Part shown: positions 40,801 to 47,697 of the stretch, one piece after another | How the letters are laid out: every line of letters starts with the position of its first letter | How positions within the stretch are numbered: the stretch's first letter is position 1 | Made by a program: the position numbers and the translations under genes | Notes under the pieces: generated by a model | What the model saw: only the letters and a program-made list of their open reading frames with translations | What the model was told of the DNA's origin: nothing | The model's database searches: none | NCBI RefSeq assembly: GCF_007559335.1 | Contig: NZ_VMBG01000001.1 | Location: forward strand, 1-64,000 | Reading direction: 5' to 3' | Source of the DNA: Rariglobus hedericola | Lineage (GTDB): Bacteria; Verrucomicrobiota; Verrucomicrobiia; Opitutales; Opitutaceae | DNA: 64,000 nt

Positions 40801-42484
40801 TCGTCGGGGTGACCCACGACGCATCCGTGGACATTTGAAGCGAGGCGTAACTAAAGCCGGCCAGCGCGGGGTTCAGTTTAATGCGGAGGACATTCTGGTT
40901 GAAACCGGGGACCAGAGCGATGGCGGTCTGGTTGGTCGCGAGGGTGAAATCCAAGACCGTTGGATCGACGCGATCTTCAACCGTGATCGTGAACGTGCGT
41001 TCGAAACTGCCGCCGCCGGAATCCGTGGTGCGGACGCGGATCGTGTGGTTCGTGGCGGTCTCATAATCGAGCGACTGGGATGTCAACAGGTTCGCGCCGG
41101 AAATCGTGAAGCGGGCGTTGTCCGTGTCGCCGGTGCCAGCAACCAGGGAGTAGGTGAACGTGCCGCCCTCGGCATCGACGGTGGAAAGCACGCCGACTTG
41201 TGTGGAGGCAGCAAGATTCTCGGCAACGCTCGCAGCCGACAAATTAAGGGCGCTGGGCGGCGAGTTGATGAACGCAAAAGCACCCGCATCGATCGTGCTA
41301 CCGGCAAAGCGTGCGACGCGGCGAAGGTCGTAGGGGACCAACTCGACGACGTTGCCGTTACCGTTGAGGTCGGTCGTGTCAGCGTCGGCTGCGTTGATAT
41401 TTCCCGCTCCGATCACTGCGCTGGCGATTCCGGGCAAAGCGAGCAACACGTCGTCGTTGGTGCCCCAAAAGCCATCGACGCCGGCGGAGGGAAGCGTGCT
41501 GAGACCGTGGGCCGAAACGATTTTGTTACCGGTTGAAGCCGTTCCGATCACGAATTCTGAAACGTTGCCTAGCGCAGTGTAGTTGGTGCCGGGTCCGGAA
41601 TAGCCGTTACCTGTTTCAACCGACTGCCAACCAGAAGAGGTCGCGGGGTTGGAATGGATCAGATTGTTCGCGTAGTAGCAGGTCATGCCGATGTTGGTGC
41701 CGATGGCGCTGCCGCGGGAGCTCGTGTTGCCAATAAACGTGGACCCGCTGACGCGGAAATTGCCCGCATTCGAATGGTTTTCCATGGCGCCACCTACGTA
41801 GAGCGCACTGTTGGAATAGAACGCGCAGTTGATGATGGAGAGCGACTGGGCCGCCGTGCCGACGTAGTAAAGTGCACCGCCGTAAACCGCGTAATTTCCA
41901 GCGAACACGCAGTGGCGAATAGTGACGGAACCGTTCCTGAAATGGATAGCGCCGCCGCTGCCGCCGACGATTCCTCCACCCAATTCAGCGGGGTCGTCCG
42001 AACGACCGCCGGCAAACACCAAACCCTCGATGACAACCCCGTTGGCAAACGCAGTGCCGTTGGTCGTCATGATTGTGCGGGTATTATCGGTAGCCACGCC
42101 GGCAACGCCGATGTCGCCGCTGAGAATAGTGCGATTTGCCACCCAATCACGCTGGGAACGCACGGTCTCGGTGCCGGCAAAGCCACCATAAATCCCCAAT
42201 CCGGACTTCAACGTGTAACGCAGCGAACGATTGCCGGTGTGGGTGCCGGTCGACGTATCGTAGTCGGGTTTGTAGATCCCCTTGGCGATCCAGATCTCGT
42301 CGTTAACAGTGGCCGCGTTGAGCGCGACGGTCAGCTCGGGATAAGCGTTCGCCCATGAAGTCCCGTTAGCTGATCCCGTGGCGGCACCGTTGACGTAAAT
42401 CACGGCCGCAGATGCGGCGGTAACCAACGACGAAAACAGGACCAACGCGGGCAACAGGGCGCGAAGAGGATTTTTAAAGATCAC
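34874..42484 (-). CDS. Giant exported beta-helix, beta-propeller and fibronectin protein
   Basis: 2536 aa from the GTG at 42484, which places a good signal peptide (RALLPALVLFSSLVTAASA) at the N-terminus; an earlier TTG is less likely. Order of domains: parallel beta-helix (about 28-405), cadherin-like domain (about 410-505), three long units each with a BACON-like sandwich and a YVTN-type propeller (about 506-1010, 1011-1494, 1495-1865), three fibronectin type III domains (about 1868-2145), a jelly-roll-like domain (2145-2310), another fibronectin domain and a C-terminal domain with YQVEYSSDLVNWQ and RRFARVRVV, typical of verrucomicrobial exoproteins. Probably an adhesin or glycan-binding surface protein. 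Confidence 0.85.
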   Translation of the reverse strand: MIFKNPLRALLPALVLFSSLVTAASAAVIYVNGAATGSANGTSWANAYPELTVALNAATVNDEIWIAKGIYKPDYDTSTGTHTGNRSLRYTLKSGLGIYGGFAGTETVRSQRDWVANRTILSGDIGVAGVATDNTRTIMTTNGTAFANGVVIEGLVFAGGRSDDPAELGGGIVGGSGGAIHFRNGSVTIRHCVFAGNYAVYGGALYYVGTAAQSLSIINCAFYSNSALYVGGAMENHSNAGNFRVSGSTFIGNTSSRGSAIGTNIGMTCYYANNLIHSNPATSSGWQSVETGNGYSGPGTNYTALGNVSEFVIGTASTGNKIVSAHGLSTLPSAGVDGFWGTNDDVLLALPGIASAVIGAGNINAADADTTDLNGNGNVVELVPYDLRRVARFAGSTIDAGAFAFINSPPSALNLSAASVAENLAASTQVGVLSTVDAEGGTFTYSLVAGTGDTDNARFTISGANLLTSQSLDYETATNHTIRVRTTDSGGGSFERTFTITVEDRVDPTVLDFTLATNQTAIALVPGFNQNVLRIKLNPALAGFSYASLQMSTDASWVTPTIDQATGELVLTFANAALLNSSYTATITISNAGKSETLTVTGTLAALNIVSLQDDPVRSRMYAIHQNGNNPGAIVVIDPLTLNPIGSITVGNKPSDLVVRADGAELLVICANTKDIYAIDLATLAITQRITVPAYIESRSTISNGHIAYGPGNAIYCVDGDWAPSLRVIDRTTGTVIQTMRAEGVSATYGFGDIVVSPDKTALYGWVQYGWDAGWAGSAIVKHTIGANGLLTYAGKNEAAYPAFQREPYDSPCLMPADGSKLFVKTLAVSPTTVTTALKLFSKDVYAISPQAEIFTSSTGIFEYATGNSVYTLPVTTTVQAITSDYARLIYFNPTLKSLGSVNLLQTVGATILGRETTPRDGDIVLAPQSLTWSPIPGVDRYRVYLDKSSASMLAAATQASPSYQVEVTGTSLALNFAFTPGTTYYWRVDPVIGTEVSPGEVMSFTVSTISTNISKLQAATVRGHANLIRPISLAANTTGQSWTASSPDPWVSFVANSGTTPATLQVRFDASNLEAGLYRSSISISSAGGTTSIPVELEIDPLTVTRLRSRPGTTKAYAISEVTATGATPRAYLLELDTLFKTITRVVAVGADVTDFAIHEADGRIYVNNWKIGSLLAVRISDFTVQRTYAFPPFGGVGYSNNDIYRVSPGGQGRIIYEPEDQSVYLGIYDTQNGVVKSTIHAREGGGSYDPTGRYYYHGDNNSTGAELIKYDTIGDVFTELASNGFKSVSGYGARDLFLSENGQRIFYNGAVYDPTLKVEWAIGKTIYSSSDDGRFAFGASAIFDVTTQQQVALMPVTTTVSAYNAATGRLIIQNGDALQFYSLANAGLTGSGLTPERNSLVHSPEVLAWPAMPAATGYRVYLGTSQAAVTNATTASPEYLGQVTSPLFPLNNILPPGVTYYWRIDYVVGSDVSAGDVQSFAVQLVAPSQSSFSLGTVQGNPTYPLSIGLTSAVNGEPWNATASQPWLTFVANTGVTPATLQAVIDVSLLTPGANTADITITSGSTSYTIPVTMQLDALAITVMKSRAGSPLVYAISEAAVTTGASRAYLLEINSNTETITRVIRVGTGVLDFAVHPGDQRVYVPNWSIGKLYAVGFNSFTVDRTYDVPAYDSYGTGDIYRLSAGGPGRLVVEPMNQWVTVSIFNTQTGKTLGTTYQRQGGGAHDSTGRYYYHGDDNSSGSMVRRFDTIGDIFTAMTSIRVSSVNYYGSRTVVMAEDGSRVFWNGSVFDPALTELWTITAEIFATNQTGRFGFGETKIYDTTAKQLILGMPVTTKVSAFNTVSDKLVVPLTGAVGFYPLNNGTTLPAPVLSAGTITTSSAAFTWIENSLETGFTLQRRLTTQTDWTDVTSAIAQNAVAYTATGLTAATTYEFRLKAQATNVSSPWSNVVTVAIPQIPLPVPTTPTASSVTAASATLAWSISGTGYDKILVERSANGVDGWTTLTELSASARSYTDTSLQPSTTYYYRIVTATSDRRSTVSATRTVTTTAYTAPVSPTSISVVTPASGEVRVAWSSLTGVTGHIVERRVEGSSTWTQIANLPVATSSLTDSNLTLGVRYYYRLTAYNEFATATPSVEVSAVATSFTDVFFDDFTVGYSPTLWRSITGGLVLNGGQGFDGSSVLWFGPTTTRIAATKPVDVRDGGWIEFKFRAGNSSVDGTTYWENSEPGENVVLEYSVNEVTWTPLQTSPSYYPFASNWTIYRIAIPVGARTPATAFRWRQSINSGAGTDAWALDNVRIQSAMSPPVAPDFISASTIADTRVAIIWFGAQRATSYLIERSSDGTNWTTAGTQLASSAYFTDTGLSASTWYAYRVKSVNAAGTSAPTSLAWVRTYAQMEYWRLNNFGSISKEGRAASLYKEEGHITNLEKFAFNVPIAAAAPAHEIGTDNGGVPTIWMDSENGRLQVEFLRRKASTNPSVTYQVEYSSDLVNWQAGGTLLDQTAVDSIWERVRFQDTQTATETNARRFARVRVVLTE

Positions 42485-42905
42485 GGGGAAGCGGAAGCGG
42501 GAGAGGGCGGGGGGAAGGTGAAGGGGTATAGCAAAAAACGCAGACTGGAGGCCGAGCCTTTTACTGACTGGGAAAACGCAAGAAGCTTGTTTGAAGCGGG
42601 AAACCGCTGAGAACAAGCTATTAGCAATTCGTGGCAATAGTGTGGTTTGCGCTGCGAAGGCGAACTGATCTCAACCGCGTTACGCGGCGGCCTTTGTGGA
42701 GACCAATTGGAGCAGGGAATCTGGCTGAACGGACAGAACGGAAAAGGCGCTAAGATGCTGAAAACCGGAGGCGACTGCCGGAAATCTGACGTAAATTGCG
42801 GAAATGGCCCTCGCACTCGCGCCAATCTCGGGAATTCGGATTTCGTCTGGGTTAGCCTTTGCCGAACTTTGCCGCTTTGCATCTTAGCGACTCAAAATCG
42901 AAACC
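42485..42905. other. Intergenic, 421 bp
   Basis: Upstream region of the giant gene and end of hemA. Frames on the plus strand (from 42647) look like shadows. No RNA gene, repeat or clear promoter recognised. Confidence 0.4.
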
Positions 42906-43949
42906 TCACTCCAAGCTGCCGCCGGCTTGGGACTCGATTTGCTTCCAGAGTGCCGCGGATTTTTCGGAGACAATCTTGCGGGCTTGCACGACTTCGCCGG
43001 TGCGGGCGGCGAGGTTGGCCTCGGCGATCTTGGCGAGGTCGTCGAGGTTGTAGAGGAAGACGTTGTCCAGTTTGGCGACGGCTGCATCGATGTCGCGCGG
43101 GAGGGCGAGATCGATGAAGAACAACGGGTCAGCCGGGCGTTTTTTAATGGCGGCCGCGGCATCGGCGAGCGTGACTACGACATCGGGCGCGGCGGTCGAA
43201 CCTACGACAATCGAGTATTCGCCGAGGTGCGTCGTCATGTGTTCCCACGGCAGCGCGGTGGCGTTGAGTGTCGTGGCGAGTTCCATCGCGCGGCCGAGGG
43301 TGCGACTGGCAACTGTGAGCGAACCGGCGCAACTGCTCTGAAAGGCCTTGGCGGTTTTTTCACCAATGTCGCCCGCGCCGAGCAGCAGGATGCGGGTTGA
43401 AGCGAGGTCACCGAAGATCTTGAGCGCGAGATCGACCGCGACGTTGGCCACGCTGATGTGCCCGGCGTTGATTGCGGTGTGCGTGCGGACGTATTTGGCG
43501 TGCTGAAACGCCTTCTGGAAAACGCGGTTCAACACCGGACCGGTCGTGCCGCGCGTCTGGGCGTCGGCGTAGGCGTCCTTCACCTGACCGAGGATTTCGG
43601 TTTCGCCGAGCATCTGGGAATCGAGGCCCGAGGCCACGGTGAGCAGGTGTTCGATCGCGGGAAGTCCGCCGGCTTGATGACTGATGGTGGCGAAGGCGTC
43701 GGCCGGAAAATCCTGGAACGCGCAAAACGTCTCGCGCAGCCGGTGAACGGTGTCACCCGACTCGGCGGTGCCGTAAAACTCGACGCGATTGCAGGTGTTG
43801 AGCACGGCGATTTCACGCATGCCGGGGAGTGCCGCGGCGGCTTGGTGAAACGCGGGCAGGCGTTCCGGTGAGAGCGCGAGTTTTTCGCGCAATTCAAGCG
43901 GCGTCTTGTGATGACTCGCGCCAAGCAAAAAAAGCACGGGCGAACTCAT
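42906..43949 (-). CDS. hemA: Glutamyl-tRNA reductase
   Basis: 347 aa. Opening GASHHKTPLELREKLA, catalytic cysteine in VLNTCNRVEFYG (about residue 49), GETEILGQVKDAY and the NADPH loop LLLGAGDIGEKTA. First committed step of C5 tetrapyrrole synthesis, feeding the haem needed by the oxidase. The ATG at 43949 overlaps the upstream gene's stop by ATGA; the longer open frame upstream is the shadow of that gene. Confidence 0.96.
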   Translation of the reverse strand: MSSPVLFLLGASHHKTPLELREKLALSPERLPAFHQAAAALPGMREIAVLNTCNRVEFYGTAESGDTVHRLRETFCAFQDFPADAFATISHQAGGLPAIEHLLTVASGLDSQMLGETEILGQVKDAYADAQTRGTTGPVLNRVFQKAFQHAKYVRTHTAINAGHISVANVAVDLALKIFGDLASTRILLLGAGDIGEKTAKAFQSSCAGSLTVASRTLGRAMELATTLNATALPWEHMTTHLGEYSIVVGSTAAPDVVVTLADAAAAIKKRPADPLFFIDLALPRDIDAAVAKLDNVFLYNLDDLAKIAEANLAARTGEVVQARKIVSEKSAALWKQIESQAGGSLE

Positions 43950-44761
43950 GGGGCGACATGGCTGCCGCTGACGAGAGGCAGGGTGGCAAGCAGGGCGGCA
44001 AAAAGAATCAGCAACGTCCAGGAGAGGCGTTTTCCGATTAGACGGTTTCTGAGTCGCAGGATGAGCGTGATGGCGTAAGCGGCCCAGATCGCGACGGTCA
44101 CGGCGAGCTTGGTGGTATTGACCGTGGACGTGTCGCCGAGCCAATAAACCGCGCCGACGCCGAGTGATGCGGTTAACAGCACGACACCCGCGGTGAGCAG
44201 GCGCAGGCAGATGTGATCGAGCTCGCGGATGGACGGAAGAAAGGAAAACAGACCGTGCAGGTGATGACGTTTCAGGCTGAACACCTGCAGCACATACATG
44301 AGCGCGGTAAGCGTGAGCAGGCAAAACACACCGTAGCTAAAAAGGGCGAGAGCGGCGTGGAATTCGATCCAGGCATTGCCGCCAAAAATGTTGACGCGGC
44401 GGGTCGCATCCCAAGCGGGAAAGGCGAGAGAGACCAACGTAAGCGCGGCGGCAAGGACGGACGTGAAATAACCGAGCAGGCTCAGCCGGAACGTGGCACC
44501 GATGACCAGATAGAGCGCGATGGCCGACCAGGCGATGAACTGAAAAAGTTCAAACGTGTTGCCCAGCGGGCAGCCTTTGACCTCAAGGCCGCGCTGATAG
44601 AGGCCGAAGGTTTGCAGCGTGAAACCGGCGGAGATGATGAAATACATCAACGCACGGGAGAGCTTGCGTTCACGGATGACCGCTACGGTGCCCAGCACAA
44701 ACCCCGTGAGGTAACACGCGGCGGCAAACCAGAGCCAGGTGCGATCGGTGAAGTGAAGCAT
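43946..44761 (-). CDS. hemX: CcsA/HemX-like cytochrome assembly membrane protein
   Basis: 271 aa, eight membrane helices. GCPLGNTFELFQFIAWS, AWIEFHAALALFSYGVFCLLTLTALMY, LDHICLRLLTAGVVLLTASLGVGAVYW and the final helices match the CcsA/HemX family; the tryptophan-rich haem motif of true CcsA is only partly present. Coupled to hemA by ATGA, an arrangement seen with HemX, which regulates HemA. A haem-export role in cytochrome c maturation is the alternative. Confidence 0.82.
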   Translation of the reverse strand: MLHFTDRTWLWFAAACYLTGFVLGTVAVIRERKLSRALMYFIISAGFTLQTFGLYQRGLEVKGCPLGNTFELFQFIAWSAIALYLVIGATFRLSLLGYFTSVLAAALTLVSLAFPAWDATRRVNIFGGNAWIEFHAALALFSYGVFCLLTLTALMYVLQVFSLKRHHLHGLFSFLPSIRELDHICLRLLTAGVVLLTASLGVGAVYWLGDTSTVNTTKLAVTVAIWAAYAITLILRLRNRLIGKRLSWTLLILFAALLATLPLVSGSHVAP

Positions 44762-44828
44762 GGCGAAAGAGAGTCGGAGACTGTGCGTGATACGATCCCG
44801 TGGCGCAAGCCACCGGTGGTGTTGAAAA

Positions 44829-45590
44829 CTAGGAACGCTGGGCGGCCCAAAAACGACACTCGTCGGAGAAGTCCACGACGGCGCGGGATTCGCGGACGAG
44901 GTCGCGGCGCATCGAATCGTAGTCGTGTGTCCACCCGGCCGCGGCTAGGTCTTCGAGAATTTCAGTGCGGTCGGGCAGATGCATGAAGGTGCGGCCAACA
45001 TCGTCCTCGAAGTAGCGGTCGCCGAACTCGACGAGGCGCGGGTCCTGTTTCCCCTGTTCCCAGCGAAGGGTTTCTAGTTTCCACGAAGCGCGTTCGACGC
45101 GCGAGTGGTCGCGGTCGTGAGTGGTGAAGAGCAGCGGCGCGCCTGGAAGGCATACGGCGGCGATATTTTTCAACGCGAGCCGACGATTTGCACGGCCGGG
45201 AATCTGCATCAGGCCGTTGAACATGAAGAGGGCGCCTTCAAACGGTTTGTCACTTATTAAGTTACAGAGGGGGTGGGTGGCGTCGGCGTGGTGGATGGGG
45301 ATCGCGGCGGAGCGTTCTTCGGCGAGGGCGCGGGCTTGGTCCACGAGTTCCTCGGCGAAGTCGAAAGCGACCAGGTTGTGATAGCCGAGTTCCCAGAGTC
45401 CGACCGTCACGCGACCGGCGCCGCAGCCGGCTTCGATGAGGCGCGCGGACTTATCGGTGAAGAAACGCTCGATGAGCAGCTTCTCGGATTTCCAGAGTCC
45501 GAGGCTGTGCGCGGCGCGGGCGTAGTGGACGACCGCGATGGGATCGTTGAAGTCCTCGCGGACGGTCGCGGCGGAGATTTTTTTTAACAC
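44829..45590 (-). CDS. SAM-dependent methyltransferase
   Basis: 253 aa from a GTG at 45590; the frame is open further up, but that part lies in an intergenic repeat. Class I fold: motif I LIEAGCGAGRVTVGL (about 53-67), LVAFDFAEELVDQA, HADATH and GALFMFNGLMQIPG. The target is unknown; the sequence is of the general methyltransferase_25/11 type. It follows the rsmB-like gene in the same direction. Confidence 0.75.
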   Translation of the reverse strand: MLKKISAATVREDFNDPIAVVHYARAAHSLGLWKSEKLLIERFFTDKSARLIEAGCGAGRVTVGLWELGYHNLVAFDFAEELVDQARALAEERSAAIPIHHADATHPLCNLISDKPFEGALFMFNGLMQIPGRANRRLALKNIAAVCLPGAPLLFTTHDRDHSRVERASWKLETLRWEQGKQDPRLVEFGDRYFEDDVGRTFMHLPDRTEILEDLAAAGWTHDYDSMRRDLVRESRAVVDFSDECRFWAAQRS

Positions 45591-45657
45591 AGAGGGCACG
45601 GAGCGCGCGGAGAACGAGGTGGCTTGGGTTCTCTGTGAACTCTGCGACCTCTGCGTT
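45586..45657. repeat. Dispersed imperfect palindrome
   Basis: Arms 45586-45614 and 45629-45657 match in 21 of 29 positions as an inverted repeat (AACACAGAGGGCACGGAG and CTCTGCGACCTCTGCGTT). This is the known type of intergenic repeat whose translation gives spurious NTEGTE... CELCVEK peptides in many genomes. Related fragments are at 25259-25283. Confidence 0.6.
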
Positions 45658-45663
45658 GAAAAA

Positions 45664-46794
45664 TCAGGCCTTACGTTTCCACGCGGCGATGAACATGCCA
45701 TTGGCGTTGAGCTCGTGCGGCCAGAGGTGGAGTTGCGGGCCTTGGCCGAGGACGGGATCGGGAATGAAGTCGGGGTGAGCGGCGCTGAAGGCGTTGGCGA
45801 CTTTGGTCGTCTCGCTCTTGGTGAGCGTGCAGACGGCGTAAACCAAGCGGCCGCCGGGCTTCAAGGCGGGCGCGGCGTGGTTGAGAAGCTGAAGCTGAAT
45901 CTCGGCGAGTTCCTTCACGTCGTTGGGCGTGGTCGTCCAGCGGGCGTGCGGGTTGCGCTGCCAGGTGCCGACTCCGCTGCACGGGGCGTCGATGAGGATG
46001 CCGTCGAACTTGGTTTTAGTCGGAAGGAACGGGCCGCCGTTCCAAGTGACGGCGCGGTAGTTGAAGGCTTGGGCGCGGCCGGCGCGCTTGCGGAGCGTGG
46101 CGAGGCGGCCGGTGTTGCGGTCGCTCGCCCAGATGAGGCCTTTGTTTTCCATCAGCTCGGAGAGGTGGAGCGTTTTGCCGCCTTCGCCGGCGCAGGTGTC
46201 CCACCAAGTCTCGGTGGACTTGGGGTTCGCGGCGTATCCAACAAGCTGTGACGCGAGGTCTTGGATTTCGAAAACACCTTGGTGGAATTCGGAGGTTTTG
46301 AAGAGATCGGTCTGGCCGGTGTAACGCAGCGTGGTGTCGCGACGGGCTTCCGGGACGAGCGGCGAGGGCGAAGGCGCGAGGTTGCCCAAGGAGCGGGGGA
46401 GGGCGGCGGCGAATTCTTTTTGGACGCGGATCCAGAGGGCGGAGTCCGACTGAAGGTGGCGGAGGTAGTCGGAGGTGAGATCGATCTCGGAGTGGACCCA
46501 CTCGGGGACGGCACGGGCGGCGAGGGTCTCGGTTTTGAAGTAGGACGGGTCGGTGTCGAACTTGCGCTGGAGATCGAGGGCGGAGGCGACGCGGCTCTGG
46601 GTGGAGGCGGATTTATCGAGCCAGTTCAGCCAGCGGTAGTAGATGAAGACAGCGCGGGAGATGTCGCGTTTTTCGGAGGGGTGGAGGTCTTTGTCCGCGC
46701 CGAGCACGCCGCGCAGCACGTAGTCGGCGGGTTTTTCGGCCGAGACTTGGTCGATGATGAGGGTGGCGCGGCTGAGGAGGGCGGAGTCGGACAT
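45664..46794 (-). CDS. RsmB/NOP2-type RNA cytosine-5 methyltransferase
   Basis: 376 aa. Helical N-terminal part (about 1-135, NusB-like), then motif I WWDTCAGEGGKTLHL, motif IV DAPCSGVGTWQRNP with one catalytic cysteine, and motif VI YAVCTLTKSE with the other. Makes 5-methylcytosine in rRNA or tRNA. Shorter than E. coli RsmB (429 aa) and without an obvious PUA domain, so the exact target is open. Confidence 0.88.
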   Translation of the reverse strand: MSDSALLSRATLIIDQVSAEKPADYVLRGVLGADKDLHPSEKRDISRAVFIYYRWLNWLDKSASTQSRVASALDLQRKFDTDPSYFKTETLAARAVPEWVHSEIDLTSDYLRHLQSDSALWIRVQKEFAAALPRSLGNLAPSPSPLVPEARRDTTLRYTGQTDLFKTSEFHQGVFEIQDLASQLVGYAANPKSTETWWDTCAGEGGKTLHLSELMENKGLIWASDRNTGRLATLRKRAGRAQAFNYRAVTWNGGPFLPTKTKFDGILIDAPCSGVGTWQRNPHARWTTTPNDVKELAEIQLQLLNHAAPALKPGGRLVYAVCTLTKSETTKVANAFSAAHPDFIPDPVLGQGPQLHLWPHELNANGMFIAAWKRKA

Positions 46795-46810
46795 GGAAGG
46801 AATCAGGTGT

Positions 46811-46844
46811 TAACCACGAAACGGGCGAAATACACGAAAGAATC
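46811..46844. repeat. Intergenic repeat fragment
   Basis: TAACCACGAAACGGGCGAAA then TACACGAAAGAATC resembles another common dispersed repeat that yields spurious LTTK-type peptides. Single copy here. Confidence 0.3.
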
Positions 46845-47006
46845 TGAGTAGGCGGAAAATCAGAAGGTCGGCACCAGAGGACTGTAGTAATCCATTTAAG
46901 GCTGAATGCCAGAAGTCATGAATTTAGCTTCCGCACGGCTTGGCTGTTGATCGCGACTGCGCGACATAATTTTTATCACAGGCATAATATCTGCATTTGG
47001 GCTTGG

Positions 47007-47690
47007 ATGCTTACGGTGGGCACACGCACATATGAACTGGTTCGCGCGCACAGCGGTTTTTTCTTGGAACTCGATCCGCAGTTGTTCCTAGAGCCTACGC
47101 AACAATGGAGGTTGGAGACGCATTGGGTGACGAGTCCGGACAATGCTCCCGAGCAGGCTGACACCAGCCCGGAATACCTGCGGCTCACGGTAACGGCTGA
47201 CGAATACCGGATCAGTGACTGGCGCGAGCTTACCGGCCTGGGGCTTGATGAGATAGAGGACGAGGGCGAGGGCGGTAAATTTTACGGACGGGGCACCTTG
47301 GAACATATGCTTGGGCCGGAACGGGAGCTGCATTGTGAGCCCGCATCGTTTGGGCTGATCTTGGGCGCCATGAAGGTGTGTCGAAAAGAGGGTTATCTGT
47401 TTTCGTGCGAGTTCGATGCGACGGTTAAACTCGACGATGGAAAGACTGAGGAGCTGGCCTTGAAAGCGGAACTGCCGTTTGCGGGCGTGTCGATGAATGT
47501 GCCGATAAACGGGAACGCAGTCGCTATCGGGCTAGCGCGGGCGCGGGAGGAGATCGGATCGCTGGAGATTGCGGCCGGTCAGATCACCCCGCACGACTGG
47601 CTACGTAAAGAGAGGTCTGATCCACAGGCACCGCTAGATGATACGCGGCGGGTGTTGTTGCACACACCGTGGCGGCAGCGACTGGCCTGA
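47007..47690 (+). CDS. Hypothetical protein
   Basis: 227 aa from the ATG at 47007 (a TTG 60 bases earlier is possible). Acidic, no signal peptide or membrane helix. It ends in IAAGQITPHDWLRKERSDPQ and a basic tail. No motif recognised. It overlaps nothing and faces dnaE, with only seven bases between the two stop codons. Confidence 0.6.
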   Translation: MLTVGTRTYELVRAHSGFFLELDPQLFLEPTQQWRLETHWVTSPDNAPEQADTSPEYLRLTVTADEYRISDWRELTGLGLDEIEDEGEGGKFYGRGTLEHMLGPERELHCEPASFGLILGAMKVCRKEGYLFSCEFDATVKLDDGKTEELALKAELPFAGVSMNVPINGNAVAIGLARAREEIGSLEIAAGQITPHDWLRKERSDPQAPLDDTRRVLLHTPWRQRLA

Positions 47691-47697
47691 CGGCCTG

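Noticed and set aside
45538-46251. Plus-strand frame with NTEGTE and CELCDLCVEK
   Set aside because: This is the translation of a dispersed intergenic repeat plus the shadow of the methyltransferase gene.
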